64,000 bases of DNA from Bigelowiella natans CCMP2755 (lineage: Eukaryota; Cercozoa; Chlorarachniophyceae): contig ADNK01002140.1 in assembly GCA_000320545.1 (NCBI GenBank), positions 2,501-66,500 of the forward strand, in the 5' to 3' direction. Of this stretch, positions 48,606-60,300 are shown one piece after another. The notes beneath the pieces were generated by a model. That model saw nothing but the letters and a program-made list of their open reading frames with translations, made no database searches and was not told the DNA's origin. The number at the start of each line of letters is the position of its first letter. Within the stretch, counting starts at the first letter, position 1. The translations under genes and the position numbers were made by a program.

Positions 48606-50608
48606 AGTCCAGTACTCGTCCTATTCTTGCCCCTTCTCACCTCTCTTTCCAGTTGCTTTCGTTTGCTTTCTGAGAGGGGCGCGGAGAGCTGTTGGGCTGC
48701 TGCATCACTTTTCAATCTGTGGAACAAGTACGAGTCGTTTGTATTCAGAAAAACAAAGAATAAGAAGCAGCCTGAGATGGATGCCATCGAAGGTGATGAA
48801 AGCCAAGAGGTGCTATCGCTTCAGTGTTACAATTGCTGTTGTTGTTGTTGTTGTTGTAGCACCTCTTGATATCATCCAAGGTTTTTTTATCAACTGCAGG
48901 AGTCTTCTTATTCTTCTTCGAGGATGATGTTGATGAGGATGATGTAGCGGCGGCTGGAGAGATATAAAGAGTCGCTTAGAGGGGTGATCGAAGGAAAGAT
49001 CATGTCGCACTTTCAGAACCGCATCCAACTCCGTTCAATGTGGTGGTAATTAATGAAAATGTCATGATACAAAAACAGTGAAAATTCGTTAGTATGATGA
49101 ACCTGTTTCGTCCCCAGCATCAAGTAAGTCTTCGAGAGTAACAGCTCCATGTGAATCCCCTGACGCTGCGACTCCTGAGTAAGGTTACAGGGAAAACAAG
49201 CACTTCGATTAAAAACTTCGACTACAGTAGAGCAAAGGAAATCATGTCACAACATAAGCAGCAGATAGCAACAACATTGTTGCCAGTTTGTTGTTCGGTT
49301 ATATCTCCTCCTCTCCCTCTCCCTTTTCCATTCCCATAAACATAAAAATAATCTTAGTTAAAAAAAAGTTTTGTACTCTTCTAGCTGCAACCTAGGTCAC
49401 TCTCGGGCAGAAATTGCGTTCTTGCCATCAATAACGATTCTTTCAACGCATCAGCCGCACTTCCCCCTTCTTCGGCTCTTCGAGCCTTTTTATTCATTCT
49501 GGACATTGCCTCGAGCAGCCTATCATGCTTTTTAGCTGGTAAACAGTGTGTTACGTGAAATGAGCTTGGGGTTTTAGGGTCAAAAACATACCATGTCTTC
49601 CTAGCTATCAAAGAGTTTCTATGAGTGTTAGGCCCCACTTAGAATTGATACCGTTGTTACCGTCGACGTCACTGTCCTCATCACCATCCTGTGTCTTTTC
49701 TTTATTCTTTAATTTTTTAGCTTTCTTCTGCTGGTTGGCTTTTTCTTCTTCCTCGGTGTTCTTCTTTATTATATCCACCTGGCAGTCATCAAGCGATTCT
49801 TGTATTATTATCACTTGTACAGAGAAGAGTGGCAAGATGATAAGACTAGGTACCATTTCGGAGAGGTCGACTTCAACATCTGAATCATCCGCTAACTCCT
49901 CATCATTATCATCATAATCCTACGAATTAGACGAATTATGCGTTGTATTGGCTGGGAGTTTGCTCGACAATTTACCTCCATCGTCGTAACCTCGTGGATT
50001 TTGTTCTTCCCAACGTCGCCATACATGGCGTAATCCTCTGCATTAAATGCCATATCCTCGTCGATTTCTTCATCTTTGAAGTTCTTTCGTAGGTAACATT
50101 TAGGTGAGTTAATCGGAAAACACAGAGAACATACGAGCATAAACACACAAACGACGGAACTGTTCTAACGACCTTGGGCAATTTATAAGTGTCAAGTGAA
50201 GTTGGTAGTTTCGGCTCGAAATCCTCTAGAGACACCTTTTTCTAGGAGCAATTGCATAGATACACACATGCTTCAGTTGATTGATGATTTTGAAATCTTA
50301 TAGTAGTAGTAAGCGTTAGAGCACTCGGCAACACCAAGGCGATGTGTTCGTTCATATTATTTGATGTACAACAAAAATAATGCTCGAATTCTCAGGAATA
50401 ACAACATTCAGGATATGAAATATGGCATTGTTGTTAAAAGCGATTCCATGCACCCCATTCATTCCGAAGTTCGGCTTTTCGTTCGAAATGTGTTACGCGC
50501 ATCCTCTATTGTCTGTACCTCATTTTTCCCCCTTCTCGACCGCTTTTCTGTCTTGCTTCGTAGCCCTGATGCTGAATCCCTTTTGGATCCAGCCTTACGC
50601 TTTGGCAT
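40307..50608 (-). CDS. UTP14: UTP14, small-subunit processome protein, very many exons
   Basis: Starts MPKRKAGSKRDSASGLRSK (ATG at 50608) and splices to KKVSLEDFEPK, then DEEIDEDMAFNAEDYAMYG, the usual Utp14 N-terminal signature. In order come VTLEDLLDAGDE (about 49120), FNATKKHVSRW (about 48410), KLKRLKKIKSRTFRK (about 46620-46670), LRHKNTSKWVKRQLRLAK (about 46090-46140), acidic linkers, AELIHDAFANG (about 42200), MPGWGTWGG (about 41910), QHVIVNNKRNKK (about 41440), YTIANVPYPFTSKQQYEQSL, TKPEVITKMGTIIDPIS (about 40610) and a Lys/Arg-rich tail ending at 40307. Each block is conserved in Utp14, which recruits and activates the Dhr1/DHX37 helicase that removes U3 snoRNA from the pre-ribosome. 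About 25 or more tiny exons are spread over 10 kb. Several acidic-region exons are not fixed. Confidence 0.88.
40918..43760 (+). repeat. Microsatellite cluster in 3' half of UTP14
   Basis: Includes (AGA)n 40918-40950, (AT)n 41788-41821, poly-G 41731-41742, (GA)n-G run 42043-42074, (ATC)n 42496-42511 and 42662-42710, CTC runs 43465-43488 (probably coding for acidic repeats on the minus strand), (AC)n 43609-43627, (AT)n 43629-43658 and (AC)n 43721-43755. Confidence 0.9.
44220..48860 (+). repeat. Microsatellite cluster in middle of UTP14
   Basis: Includes (GT)n 44240-44264, (TTC)n 44276-44293, (CTA)n 44298-44321, (AAC)n 45049-45072, (AG)n 45131-45165, (GAT)n 45400-45441, (GCA)n 45602-45632, (CTT)n then (CTA)n 45682-45728, (GAT)n 46422-46456, poly-G 46183-46199 and 46686-46698, (CTA)n 47057-47089, (AG)n 47290-47330, (AGC)n 47416-47442, (GTA)n 48003-48027, (AGA)n 48139-48174, (AT)n 48570-48603 and (TTG)n 48836-48857. 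Confidence 0.9.
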
Positions 50609-51161
50609 ACTTCGTCTCCTAGATCTTTGCGTCCTCTTTCTCCTCACTCAACAATTTCCTTCTCCTCCCCTATGATTTCTCTGCTTTCCTGTGGCTGCTC
50701 GGTGATTAGCTTAATAACTCCGATATTAGTACGAGCATATTTGCACCTGCGACATGCAGAAGAGTCTGTGTAAGCACTTTTTCGACCTAATATTTACATA
50801 TATGTCGTGATGTCTTGGAATCCCAACTTATTAACCACATGCGACAAGCATTGCTGCCCAAGTTTACTACTTATATGTGACGTCGACCCCCCTTACATAG
50901 ATCTACCACCGAACAGCACAGTAGCATCATCCTAATCATTCTTCCTTAGAATCAAGGTATTATATTGGATAGCATTTTCTCGGAAACCAACATTGGAACT
51001 GAAATGATCGACGTATACCATGTGGCATTACGTTGATAGTTGTTTGAAGGAAGAGCGTGACCATTTACTGAAGAATTTTGTCTGCAGATATTCAATTTTG
51101 ATTCGATCGTAATGCATTTGTATTGTTGTGGGTGCAGCAGAGTGTTAGCGACGAGGCCATA
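50609..51161. other. Head-to-head UTP14/TLC-like promoter region
   Basis: Divergent gap of about 550 bp with no supported coding sequence and no palindrome-rich island. The minus-strand frame at 50952-51230 overlaps the TLC-like first exon on the opposite strand and is treated as a shadow. Confidence 0.45.
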
Positions 51162-52840
51162 ATGGACACCGCCAGTGCTAGTGGCTATTCTGCCGCAGTT
51201 TGGTGCGTCTTGTTCTGGGTCCTTTACCACTGCAGTATAATGGCTATCAGCAAGTCAGGCTCCTAGAAATAGAAGAGGAAAATGAAGAGACTAAAATACA
51301 TTTCATGAATATGATATTATATTTGAAGGTATTGGTTTGTGAAGAGATTTCCCGAATTCGACCGCCTCACGAAGGATAACGAATTTGTAGGGTACATACC
51401 AGCCCAATCCTGCAGCAAGAAATGATAGAATGATAATCTTCGTATTATATCCAACTGTAGATTTCTCTTCGCCTGCTTATCGTATCAAACTGTGTGCCTC
51501 CCGATCTTGCTCGTATACACTGCGCTCAGTAGTCCCCTCTCCGATCTAGAATGGTCAGTATTTGATCAACAACTTTTGGGGCCGATGGTGTGTGTGGTTA
51601 TTTCCTCTTTCAAAACGATCCTCATAACGCGATAGGTGGGCTGGGTACTCGCGCCCATCGACGGTAGATGCCAGGACTCTGGTGCTTAGTGCTCAAATAG
51701 GGTATTTCATTACCATGAATAAAATCAGTATTCCACCGCTTGAAGCATGCCTCTCTGCTTTGAATCATCCAGATACGTTGCCAAGGATTTTTTTTTTAAG
51801 GACGCTATTGCCGATGGCGACATAGCAATGTGGGCTCATCATTTTTTATCCATGACCCTCCTTGTTGGTGAGAAATTTAGCTAACGATTTAACCCAAATA
51901 CGAATCGAAATGAAATCATCATCGATGTTTCATTAGGCGCATTGTTCAATATATATCTGACCTCGGGATCGGTCGTTGTTGGTGTTGGTTTTCTGGAGTT
52001 CGGGTACTACTGCTATGAGAACGAAATTCTGCAGTGATCCAAAGTGCCCATGCTGTTTTGACGACGACGGGATACTGAAAAATTCGTTGTTTCTCCTCCT
52101 CCTCCTCCTCCTCCTCCTTTGTTTTTCTTCCTCCACCTTACAGTTCGTGCATACTGAACTTCCATTGCATATGTGGAGCATTTAACAGAAGCGATCTCCT
52201 ATCTTGGGTAAGCAGTTATACATCCAGTTGCAACGCTATTCTTGTTTGCAGCAGTACTGAATGGCAGGTGTTTTCGGTATTATTAGGTAGACCCACTGTT
52301 CTTATTCTCGATGATATTCAGCAATGTCTCTACTGCTATTCTTCTGGGTGTCATTTGGGGGGTAGTTAATAGCTCTAATCGATGTAGTACGTATGAATGG
52401 TCTATGTGCTGCTGAATTTCCAGGAGAGACTGAAGCACTTACCGCTTAAAATCATTCCGCATTTCTTCTCCAATACTAAAATTTTCAATTTTTGATCGAT
52501 ATTGTTTTATAGATTCCGGATGCCCGGGCAGGCTTTCGGTTTGACTGCATTATGGCCTTATTGTCAATATGCTGAATATATGATTTGATGACGGTTTCTC
52601 CAATGAATGTGCAGGCTTGTCGAGTTCGTTGCGACCTTCTTAATATTACAACTTGCCATCGTTCGTACGACTAATGCGTTGAAGCTAGAAGAATTGCTAG
52701 TCAGAAAGGTGAAACCCGCTCATTTGATGAAGATATATTGGGTGAGGATCGTGTTGGATATTGTTGGTACAGATTTTCCGAAACTTCTGTCCAAAACCAA
52801 GTGCCAGGCAGAAGAAGGTTCTGGCAGGAAAAGCTGCTGA
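51162..52840 (+). CDS. TLC-domain-like multi-pass membrane protein
   Basis: First exon encodes MDTASASGYSAAVW and a hydrophobic helix (CVLFWVLYHCSIMAI). Later exon candidates follow good acceptors: YWFVKRFPEFDRLTKDNEF (about 51331-51390), YVAKDFFFKDAIADGDIAMW with an adjacent AHHFLSMTLLV (about 51770-51868), LFNIYLTSGSVVVGVGFLEFG (split across about 51940-52005), and LMKIYWVRIVLDIV near the end. The paired His in AHHFLS after a Y-x-x-x-D segment, and the closing Y-W helix, resemble TLC (TRAM-LAG1-CLN8/TMEM56) proteins, which act in lipid metabolism or sensing at the ER or plasma membrane. Several exons between 51400-51700 and 52020-52600 are not assigned; the stop at 52840 is the end of the last open frame. 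Confidence 0.45.
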
Positions 52841-53724
52841 AGAAAGCAATGCAGGGTCAACATACATATCAAAATCTTTGCAACCTCTTCTCAGCTTCTT
52901 TACAAACTCAGCTTGCAACGATATCTCTGTGTCTCTGGATGTATGGCTGCCATTTTCATGGGATCATACGTTTGCAGTGGGTCGGTAGCACATGCAATGA
53001 TGAGCAGGAGCGAGTTGTGATATCTTATCATTTAGGGATTTACAAAATCTAAAAATAAATCAACGTCAGTTGGGAATGCATACGCATTTGCTATGCCATG
53101 CTATTGATCATTCGAATCGGAGGAGTGTGCCGTGTTGCTGTCCACTGCTTTTGCACATGATTCACACACTAAGCCACCCCTGCTAACTCTACTAGCTAGC
53201 TAATCTATGCTACTACATTGAACAGCGGGCGGGTAAATGTAATATGCTGCAGCGTTCATGTGTCTAGTCATGCACGTACATGACGCGAACTACATGCAAT
53301 TGCACCTACAGCAGAACATGCACTATATAGGCACTGAGTCAGCACAGTGGTCTTGTGCCTATAGCTAGTTGTCTAAACAACATGACTTTTCAAAATTTAG
53401 GAAGAGCACGCATGCTAGCATGCGGAAGTGTTGTACGTAGATGCACAGTTGCACATGGCTAGATCTGAGGTGCGGCGCAAAAGACTAGAAGCATTCGAAT
53501 ATTGATGCTTTATTGCTCGTCACAGTCGTGTGTCGAACGTTGCATGATACCATCGCCGTGCTAGCGTGCTCTATAGCTCAATAAACTATTGTATAAATAG
53601 CATGATGTGCACACACACGCTAGCACGGTACATGCTAGCATGTCTATCTAGATGTGTGTGAAGCACTGTGCACATGCAGACTAAGCATGTGCAATTAGGC
53701 TCTGCAATAGTGCAATCCTTGCAA

Positions 53725-53800
53725 TTGCTATGAGACGGATGTGATGAATAACAAATTGAATAGCTTTTCAATGGTCATCCTAATGTAGCCATGCTAGCAT
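53725..53800 (-). repeat. Dispersed terminal-motif copy 6
   Basis: The reverse complement reads GGCTACATTAGGATGACCAT then TGAAAAGC..., preserving YIRMTIEK but losing the stop codon, followed by ATCACATCCGTCTCATA. Confidence 0.7.
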
Positions 53801-53921
53801 GTAAAGCTGCGGCTACTTTTATTTTAAATTGCATTTGTTTGTTTCTGCTGTGATGTCGCATGCAATCTCACATGACTAACAAACAAAACTTAAGCGCTAT
53901 AGTCATTCGCAGCTTAAGCAC

Positions 53922-53985
53922 AGCTACGTCAGGATGGCTATTGATAGAATGTGATTTATTCATTCACTACAAATCCGTCTCATGT
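53922..53985 (+). repeat. Dispersed terminal-motif copy 7
   Basis: Encodes HSYVRMAIDRM-stop: conservative changes relative to copy 2 (I to V, T to A, E to D, K to R), followed by AATCCGTCTCATGTA. Confidence 0.7.
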
Positions 53986-54042
53986 AGCGTAAAAGCTATG
54001 CGCCTTAACATGTTGATATTTGAGCATGCATCAAAGTCCAAG

Positions 54043-54950
54043 TTAATACCCTGCAGGTTCATCAAACGGAGTTGATACTTTTTCAACTTTCTTCCAAATT
54101 GCTACACCTATGTGATGCATGAATAGATTCATAAACAAACCAAATACGAAAAAGGCTGACACACATGGAATCACGATATTCATTCTGATTGCGATTTATA
54201 TCTCTGTACCTGTCGCCCTAGCTACGGCAACTCTATCATCGACTAACCAAATAGAGAGGTAATCATATTAAAAGTCATTATCCACGAAATGGGGAGCGAT
54301 GTTGAAATATGTGCGTTTCTAAGCAGATAGAACAAATACCATACCTGCAAGGAAATTGAAGAATGGTCCTAAATAAGTACCAGTTTAAACTTAAAATTTT
54401 CAACAAAGAAATGCTAAAAACTGATTAAGTACCTCCAATTTGGTTTCCTGGCAGCTCTGCTCTATCGCTTAAACCGAAGGACGATCGCCAACCTTCCGGG
54501 ATAGGAGGTGACCATCCAAAAAACTACATACGAGGCAAGAATGAATGGTATTTTCTCACAGTAGTATTTGATAGGAAGGCAGATATATGAGATAGACATT
54601 TAATCGAGAGTGTAGACATGCTTGGGTTATTCTGTCCCACCTTCACGTCGTAGAATTTCCATTTCAACGAGGAGCGGTTCGGCAGCCATCTACTCAAACA
54701 AGAAGCAGAGCATGTCATGTAAGCAGGAATGATGTGCATAATACGGTACAGGCGAACATTGGTTATCGTAGTCGTTGTTGTCCATTATCAAAGTTCTTAC
54801 TTACTTATATGCTCCAGAAAATTGTACAATTGGCCTACATTGAAAAGAAAAGAAGTATAATGTAGAACAATTAGCTTGAGGAGTACCGCGGCGGAATGCG
54901 AAGAATGGATAGTACGTTTCATCCCAGTAAACTGCATTCGTTATGTGACA
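54043..54950 (-). CDS. Small single-pass membrane protein, unknown, multi-exon
   Basis: Several exons join in phase on the minus strand: PIVQFSGAYK (about 54836-54807) to WLPNRSSLKWKFYDVK, then FFGWSPPIPEGWRSSFGLSD (about 54523-54432), then GPFFNFLA, VDDRVAVARAT, and a last exon with a hydrophobic helix (CVSAFFVFGLFMNLFM) and the end VSTPFDEPAGY-stop at 54043. The aromatic, Trp/Pro-rich soluble part followed by a C-terminal membrane helix suggests a small organelle membrane subunit, but I recognise no family. The N-terminus is unresolved; VYWDETYYPFFAFRR near 54900-54945 looks coding but does not join in phase by the splice sites I can see. Confidence 0.5.
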
Positions 54951-56303
54951 TGGCTCCGTCTGTTTTACCAACCGCATGTACAATATAGATCGATGTAAAA
55001 AGGTTTTCGGGTTCAAATACTTCACTATTTGGAATCTCATCAATGTAACCATGTAACCACCCTCCTCCCTCCTCTTTTTCAATTACCATCATTCTACCTT
55101 CGGATCAAAGGTCTGGACAGCCTGACGGTTGTGTGATCGAATTAATAACATTTTGATATATCATCATTAAGAAATGAATACATTTGTGGCAAGTTGAAAC
55201 GACCTTAAATGGTATGTAAGAGAATTGCCTTCCTGCCTTTTTTTGTGTCTTTATATCTCTATTAAAGACCATCACTTCACACACAACCACATTGCTACAA
55301 GGAAGATGCCTCGGTTATATTCTCTATTTTGATATTCTGATCATTATCTACGTTATCTTTCAATACCCCGTCGTAAAAACCAATTGCCATGACCCATCCA
55401 GTTTATGGTTTTCAATCCTTCGCCTACTTCCAGGTATTCTATGGAAAGTTATTATCAATTTATTATGAACTTACGCATGAAGTAGAATCGATCTTACGTT
55501 CGCTCAATCGTGTAGATTGCATCCAAAACTTCGTCGGGAGGAACGTCTCTCTGGGGGATTTATTTGGCGTAATTATGTTCCATCGCTGGCTCATACCTCA
55601 CATCATGCATACCGTTTCAGCGGCTTGATGCAAAACAGACATTTGTTTCGAAAGATCTGGAGGAGATTCTCCAGTCAATGTAGCAGGTGTACGAAAGGAT
55701 GATGCTTTTCGGAGAAAGATTGAGCCACTACGAAGAGCAGTTGCCTGTCGACGAGATAATCGCGACGAGAGGGATGCTGGCATTGACCCCTCACATGAAG
55801 ACAGCACGAGGAGGACTACGCAGAAGGACAAGAAGGGTCGGTAACTGCTCGTGTTGCGCTGACACAGAATCATCACGGAGAGAAGGATTGTGATGATCAG
55901 TGGTGACGTCGTCTCTCCGCACCCCTTCCCCTCTCTCTCTTCCCTGCTCACTTCTTTCTGTTTTAAGTCGTTCTTGTCCGTACTTTCCTCTTGTCATAAG
56001 AAATCGCCTTCTTTTTCCTTCTGCGACATAATTGTCTTCTTGCTGCCGCCAGAAGCCCTTGCCGGACGCCGCTTCCACTGCCGGTCCCACCCCTCCTCGG
56101 TCTTTGTAACATTACATCTGATCTGGCGGAGGGGAATACGCATTCCATAAATTTCGGTACCTCTCTACAGATTCGTCATAATTGTTGTATGTGAGATAGT
56201 GTGCGGTATTGTGATTTCTATTATATGGCATGCCAATTACAACCTATCACACCTTGTCACAGTAAATAGTTAGAGATCAAAAGGCAGGAATCCTTTCTTT
56301 CAG
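54951..56303. other. Divergent region and unresolved 5' exons
   Basis: Contains the 5' part of the minus-strand membrane protein gene and probable first exons of the polybromo-like gene. A plus-strand charged stretch at about 55660-55850 (for example RKDDAFRRKIEPLRRAV) and another ending at a GTACC donor near 56155 look coding but are not joined with certainty. Confidence 0.35.
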
Positions 56304-57300
56304 GTTTCGATCAAGAGCGATGCTTTTTGATGATGGCGATGATAAATTTGGACTTCTTCAGAGACTCTTGCAAAGTGTGTTGTAACTAAAATATTGTTTT
56401 AAAAGGCGAGTCAAATTCAAATCCAACTGATAGTCTCGCCACTTCCCCAATCTCCATATTGTAAATTCAGGGCTTATGGGAGTTGAAGAGATGCAACAAG
56501 CCTTCAACGAATTTCATCCAGAAAAAATTCCAGGATACCATGACTATTTTACGTTTGTGAAAAGAAAGATGGATCTTCAAACAGTGAAGGTGGCAAAATT
56601 TCGTTGATTTAGTTTCTTTGTGCTAATCAAAGTTTGATCTATCAGAGAAATCTCAAGAAGAAGAAATACAGTTCCATCGAGAGTGTCATCGATGATATTA
56701 CCCTCGTTTTCAGCAATGCTATCCGGTGAGATAGGCAAGCAATTATGCCCAAATGATTCTCATTTTCAAAATCACTCCAACCGTCACTATGATGCAGTAC
56801 TGCGGCTGCATGCTGTAGATAGAAAGTGTACTTTAAATTAATCTTTTGTAATGAAATGAATAACTTGATGGTATGATTGTCGCAGATACAAGAAGACGCC
56901 TTCTGTATACCAGGGACTTGCGAAAACTTTTTTAAGCATTTACGTTCCATACCTTAGACTTCGGTGAGCCATCTACACTGTAGGAAATTATGGCCTCCTC
57001 TCACTATGTTGTGATAAAGGTTGCAAGCGTCTTCACTGAGTGCAAGATGGCAGCAAATGGCGCAGCATATTCTTGCTCATTTAAGTAAGTTTGAATAAAG
57101 AAGATAACACATGGGGTTTAACAACACAGGCCCATGAATTAAAATGTATTTTTAAATTTAGTCACGAATGACCCCGAGAGCACAAAATGGTTTCTAAGTC
57201 CAGTGGACCTAAAACAATTTACGGATTATACAGAGGTCCTACTTACTTACCAGCTGCTGTTGGTGGTTGTAGGAGAAGAATAAACACAATGTCCAAGGAA

Positions 57301-57341
<41 letters not shown>

Positions 57342-60300
57342 CCACGGATGTGGTGCAGCTACTGCATATATCATGGAAACTGTACCCGATCGATATTTGA
57401 TATTTTATGCCCGGCATTATACAGAAAATAAATGGGAGGCCAACAGATTACTCCAAAATTAAGAAGAAACTTGAGAAAGGGAAGTACTCCGACTTGCAAG
57501 GATTTAGGAAAGAAATGCTCCGGGTATTTTGACTCATAGTGTTACCTTTTTTTTAAATGCATACTTTAGGCGAATGCATCAATCATCATCACCATTGTTT
57601 CAGGTGACACAAAATTGCAGAGAATTCAATCGTGCTGCTTTCTGGGATAAGCTTTGTGCAAATGTTGACAAGAATTTCGAGATTCTTTACAACAAGGCTA
57701 AAACCTTGCTCGCTAGAGAAGGAAAGGGAGGAGGATCATCACGTTTAACAACGACAGCTGTTCAAAATGGAAGGAAATCACCAGCCGTTACTGATAATGG
57801 AGATGATACCCTATCGTCACACAAAGTAAGGAGTCATTTGTTTAAGGTGTTTGTTGTTCTTAGTTCATCATGATGATGATTATGATGATGTGGAGGCGAG
57901 GAGATGTATGTATTAGCTACCCAGAAGATGACGTTGAAACTGACAAAGCTAGGCGTTGATGAACGATGAACGCTTCTCTAAAAATCATTTTTTAAACGCA
58001 GAAAATTCCTGGTGACCAGCCAACCGATGCAATTATCATGAAGCTTAAATTTGTTCTTCATGAACTTCTAAAAGCGGCAAAGGATGATTCTAAAGACTAC
58101 GAAATCCTGAAGGTGGCCAAATAAAAATTAGTGATTGTTTTGAGGTTGTGGAGAGGATCATCTTACAGAAGCAATGTAGTAGCCTCCAAAGAACAATTCT
58201 CGGTCGCTAATCTTAGGACAAAAGGATAATGATGATGATAATGATGATGTGTTATTGTTCTAATTATTGTTGACAGAACGTGGAGAAGCGTCTTGAAAGC
58301 AATGCACTTCCAATGGTATCTGACTTCATCCGAGATGTGCACCAAGCCTACTCTCATCGAGAGGGGGGGGGGGTGAGGCTAGAAAAGATCTTTGACGAGC
58401 AGCTAAAGAAGTTTCAACTTATCAAAATTAAGCAGAGCATGTTCGACGAATCTTTTTCCTCGTCTTCTTCGAAAAAGAGATCTCTAGCCTCTGCTTATGA
58501 TCCCAACACTACATCTTCCCGTTCGTCGTCATCATCATCATTAACTGCGATGAAGCAGAGCAGCGCCAGCACGAGCAATCCTGTTCTACCAAGTCTAACA
58601 CTTGTACGGCCAAGGGCTACTGTATCATCATCATCATCTTCCTCCTCACGACCTGCTGCTCAATCTTCGTCATCAAAGATTAAGCGTAAGCAACCAATCG
58701 GAAAGTAAGTAAATAGTACATGTATTGTACAGTGCATTGTAGTTGAAGTGAAACGCGGCTTCTAGTTCTCCTATTATCTAAAATTATCATCATAATCGTC
58801 GTCGTCGTCGATGTTGCTATTGTTGTTATTGTCTTGTCTCGATACCCCCCCTCCACACACCCCACACAGATTAACTAAACACCATTTGCATGATACCGTT
58901 TTTGTAAGTGTTGTATCCTTGATGATAGCTAATATCACAACCACGTACATGTTCCTCAAACTACTCAAAAGTGCTCACGAATGCTACCACTGCCATCAGG
59001 TTTGAAGACGCCCCACTTGATTCGAAGAGAGCTCTGACATTCCTGAATGAGCTTGAGGTAGTACGAAGAAGAACAATAACAACAAATCATCTCATGATAA
59101 CGTTCTTTAAGCGACAACAACTATTTATTATTATTCGTTGACTTTCTTCAGTTTACTCTCCCTTTCTTAAGCATGATTCCATTAAAAAAACGTCTCACAT
59201 TTGTGGCTATTATTAGGCTAATCCTGAATTCAAATATTTTAAAGCAAAAGTAGATGAGGTAACAAAGCGTTAGATATTATCATCATTACCATCATCATCA
59301 TTGCCATTATCATCTTATATTTGTGATCACCATATCTTCAGGTGAGAGACAACGCGCCCAGGTATTACAGGTTGATTCTTAAACCTATGTGGTTTGATGA
59401 AGTTCGTGCTCGAATTGAAGACGGAAGGTCAGAGTTACGAACTGTTTTTTTTTTAATGATAAGATAATCATAGGAAAGAGGACAGGCATGAAAAAGAAGA
59501 AGAAGATTGTGACATTGCTCTGAAGCAGATGCACCCCCATCCATCATTTGAATAAACATCTAGGTATCCGAATCATAAGATCTTCTTGCAAGACCTGCGC
59601 CAGATTGGTGAAAATGCGAAAACGTACAATGATCGTAACAATCCAGTGCATCAGTACGGAGGGAGACTCATCTCAAAAGTCGCCAAATGGAAAAGAGAAG
59701 TTGGAAGCCAGTGGCGGAAAGAAAAGGAAAGAGAACGAGGTGATACACAAATGAATGGATGAATAGTAACATTTACGATGAAGATGACGACGATGATGAT
59801 GGTGATGATTTTGCTCTGCTCCTATTGCTTCATAGGAATAGTCCGGCAGCCCCCAAAGCGAGGCAAGGTCTCCAAGAAAACAACACCCAAATCTTCAAAA
59901 AAGAAGCAATATTTTCGCGCTGATCCTGCAACCCTGATAAGAAGGGTTGATGCGGCAGAATTGGTACAAAGATTGACGGAAGAGAAAGAAGCTATTTGGT
60001 TTTTGAAAAAGGTTGATGAGGTCACACATGGCGCACCAGGATACTACCAAAAAATTACGCAGCCGATGTACCTTGAAAAAGTACTCAGCATAATAAAAGG
60101 AAAGGAACAGCCTCCAGCACAGATACCGACAATATCGGAAGAAGAACGAAGACAAATAGACTCTGCAATGTCGTCGTCCTCGTTGTCTGTTAAAGAAGAG
60201 ATCGTTGCAAATGGAAATGAAAACAAAGGGGATGGTAGTAATGAGGATTGGAAGAAGATGTACATATCAGCGCTGCTGTTTCAGGAAACGGTCAACTTAA

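Larger units (their letters stand above)
52841..54042. repeat. Convergent palindrome-rich island with two terminal-motif copies
   Basis: Tail-to-tail gap between the TLC-like gene and the minus-strand membrane protein. The sequence from 53080 to 53990 is rich in CTAG, CATG, TGCACA and CATGCTAGCATG words. Two inverted motif copies lie at 53725-53800 (minus) and 53922-53985 (plus). Confidence 0.65.

Noticed and set aside
59778-59835. Hydrophobic N-terminus (MMMVMILLCSYCF) as a signal peptide for the bromodomain ORF
   Set aside because: It is intron sequence with a (GAT)n run; the exon starts at the acceptor near 59835 and joins the previous bromodomain exon in phase.
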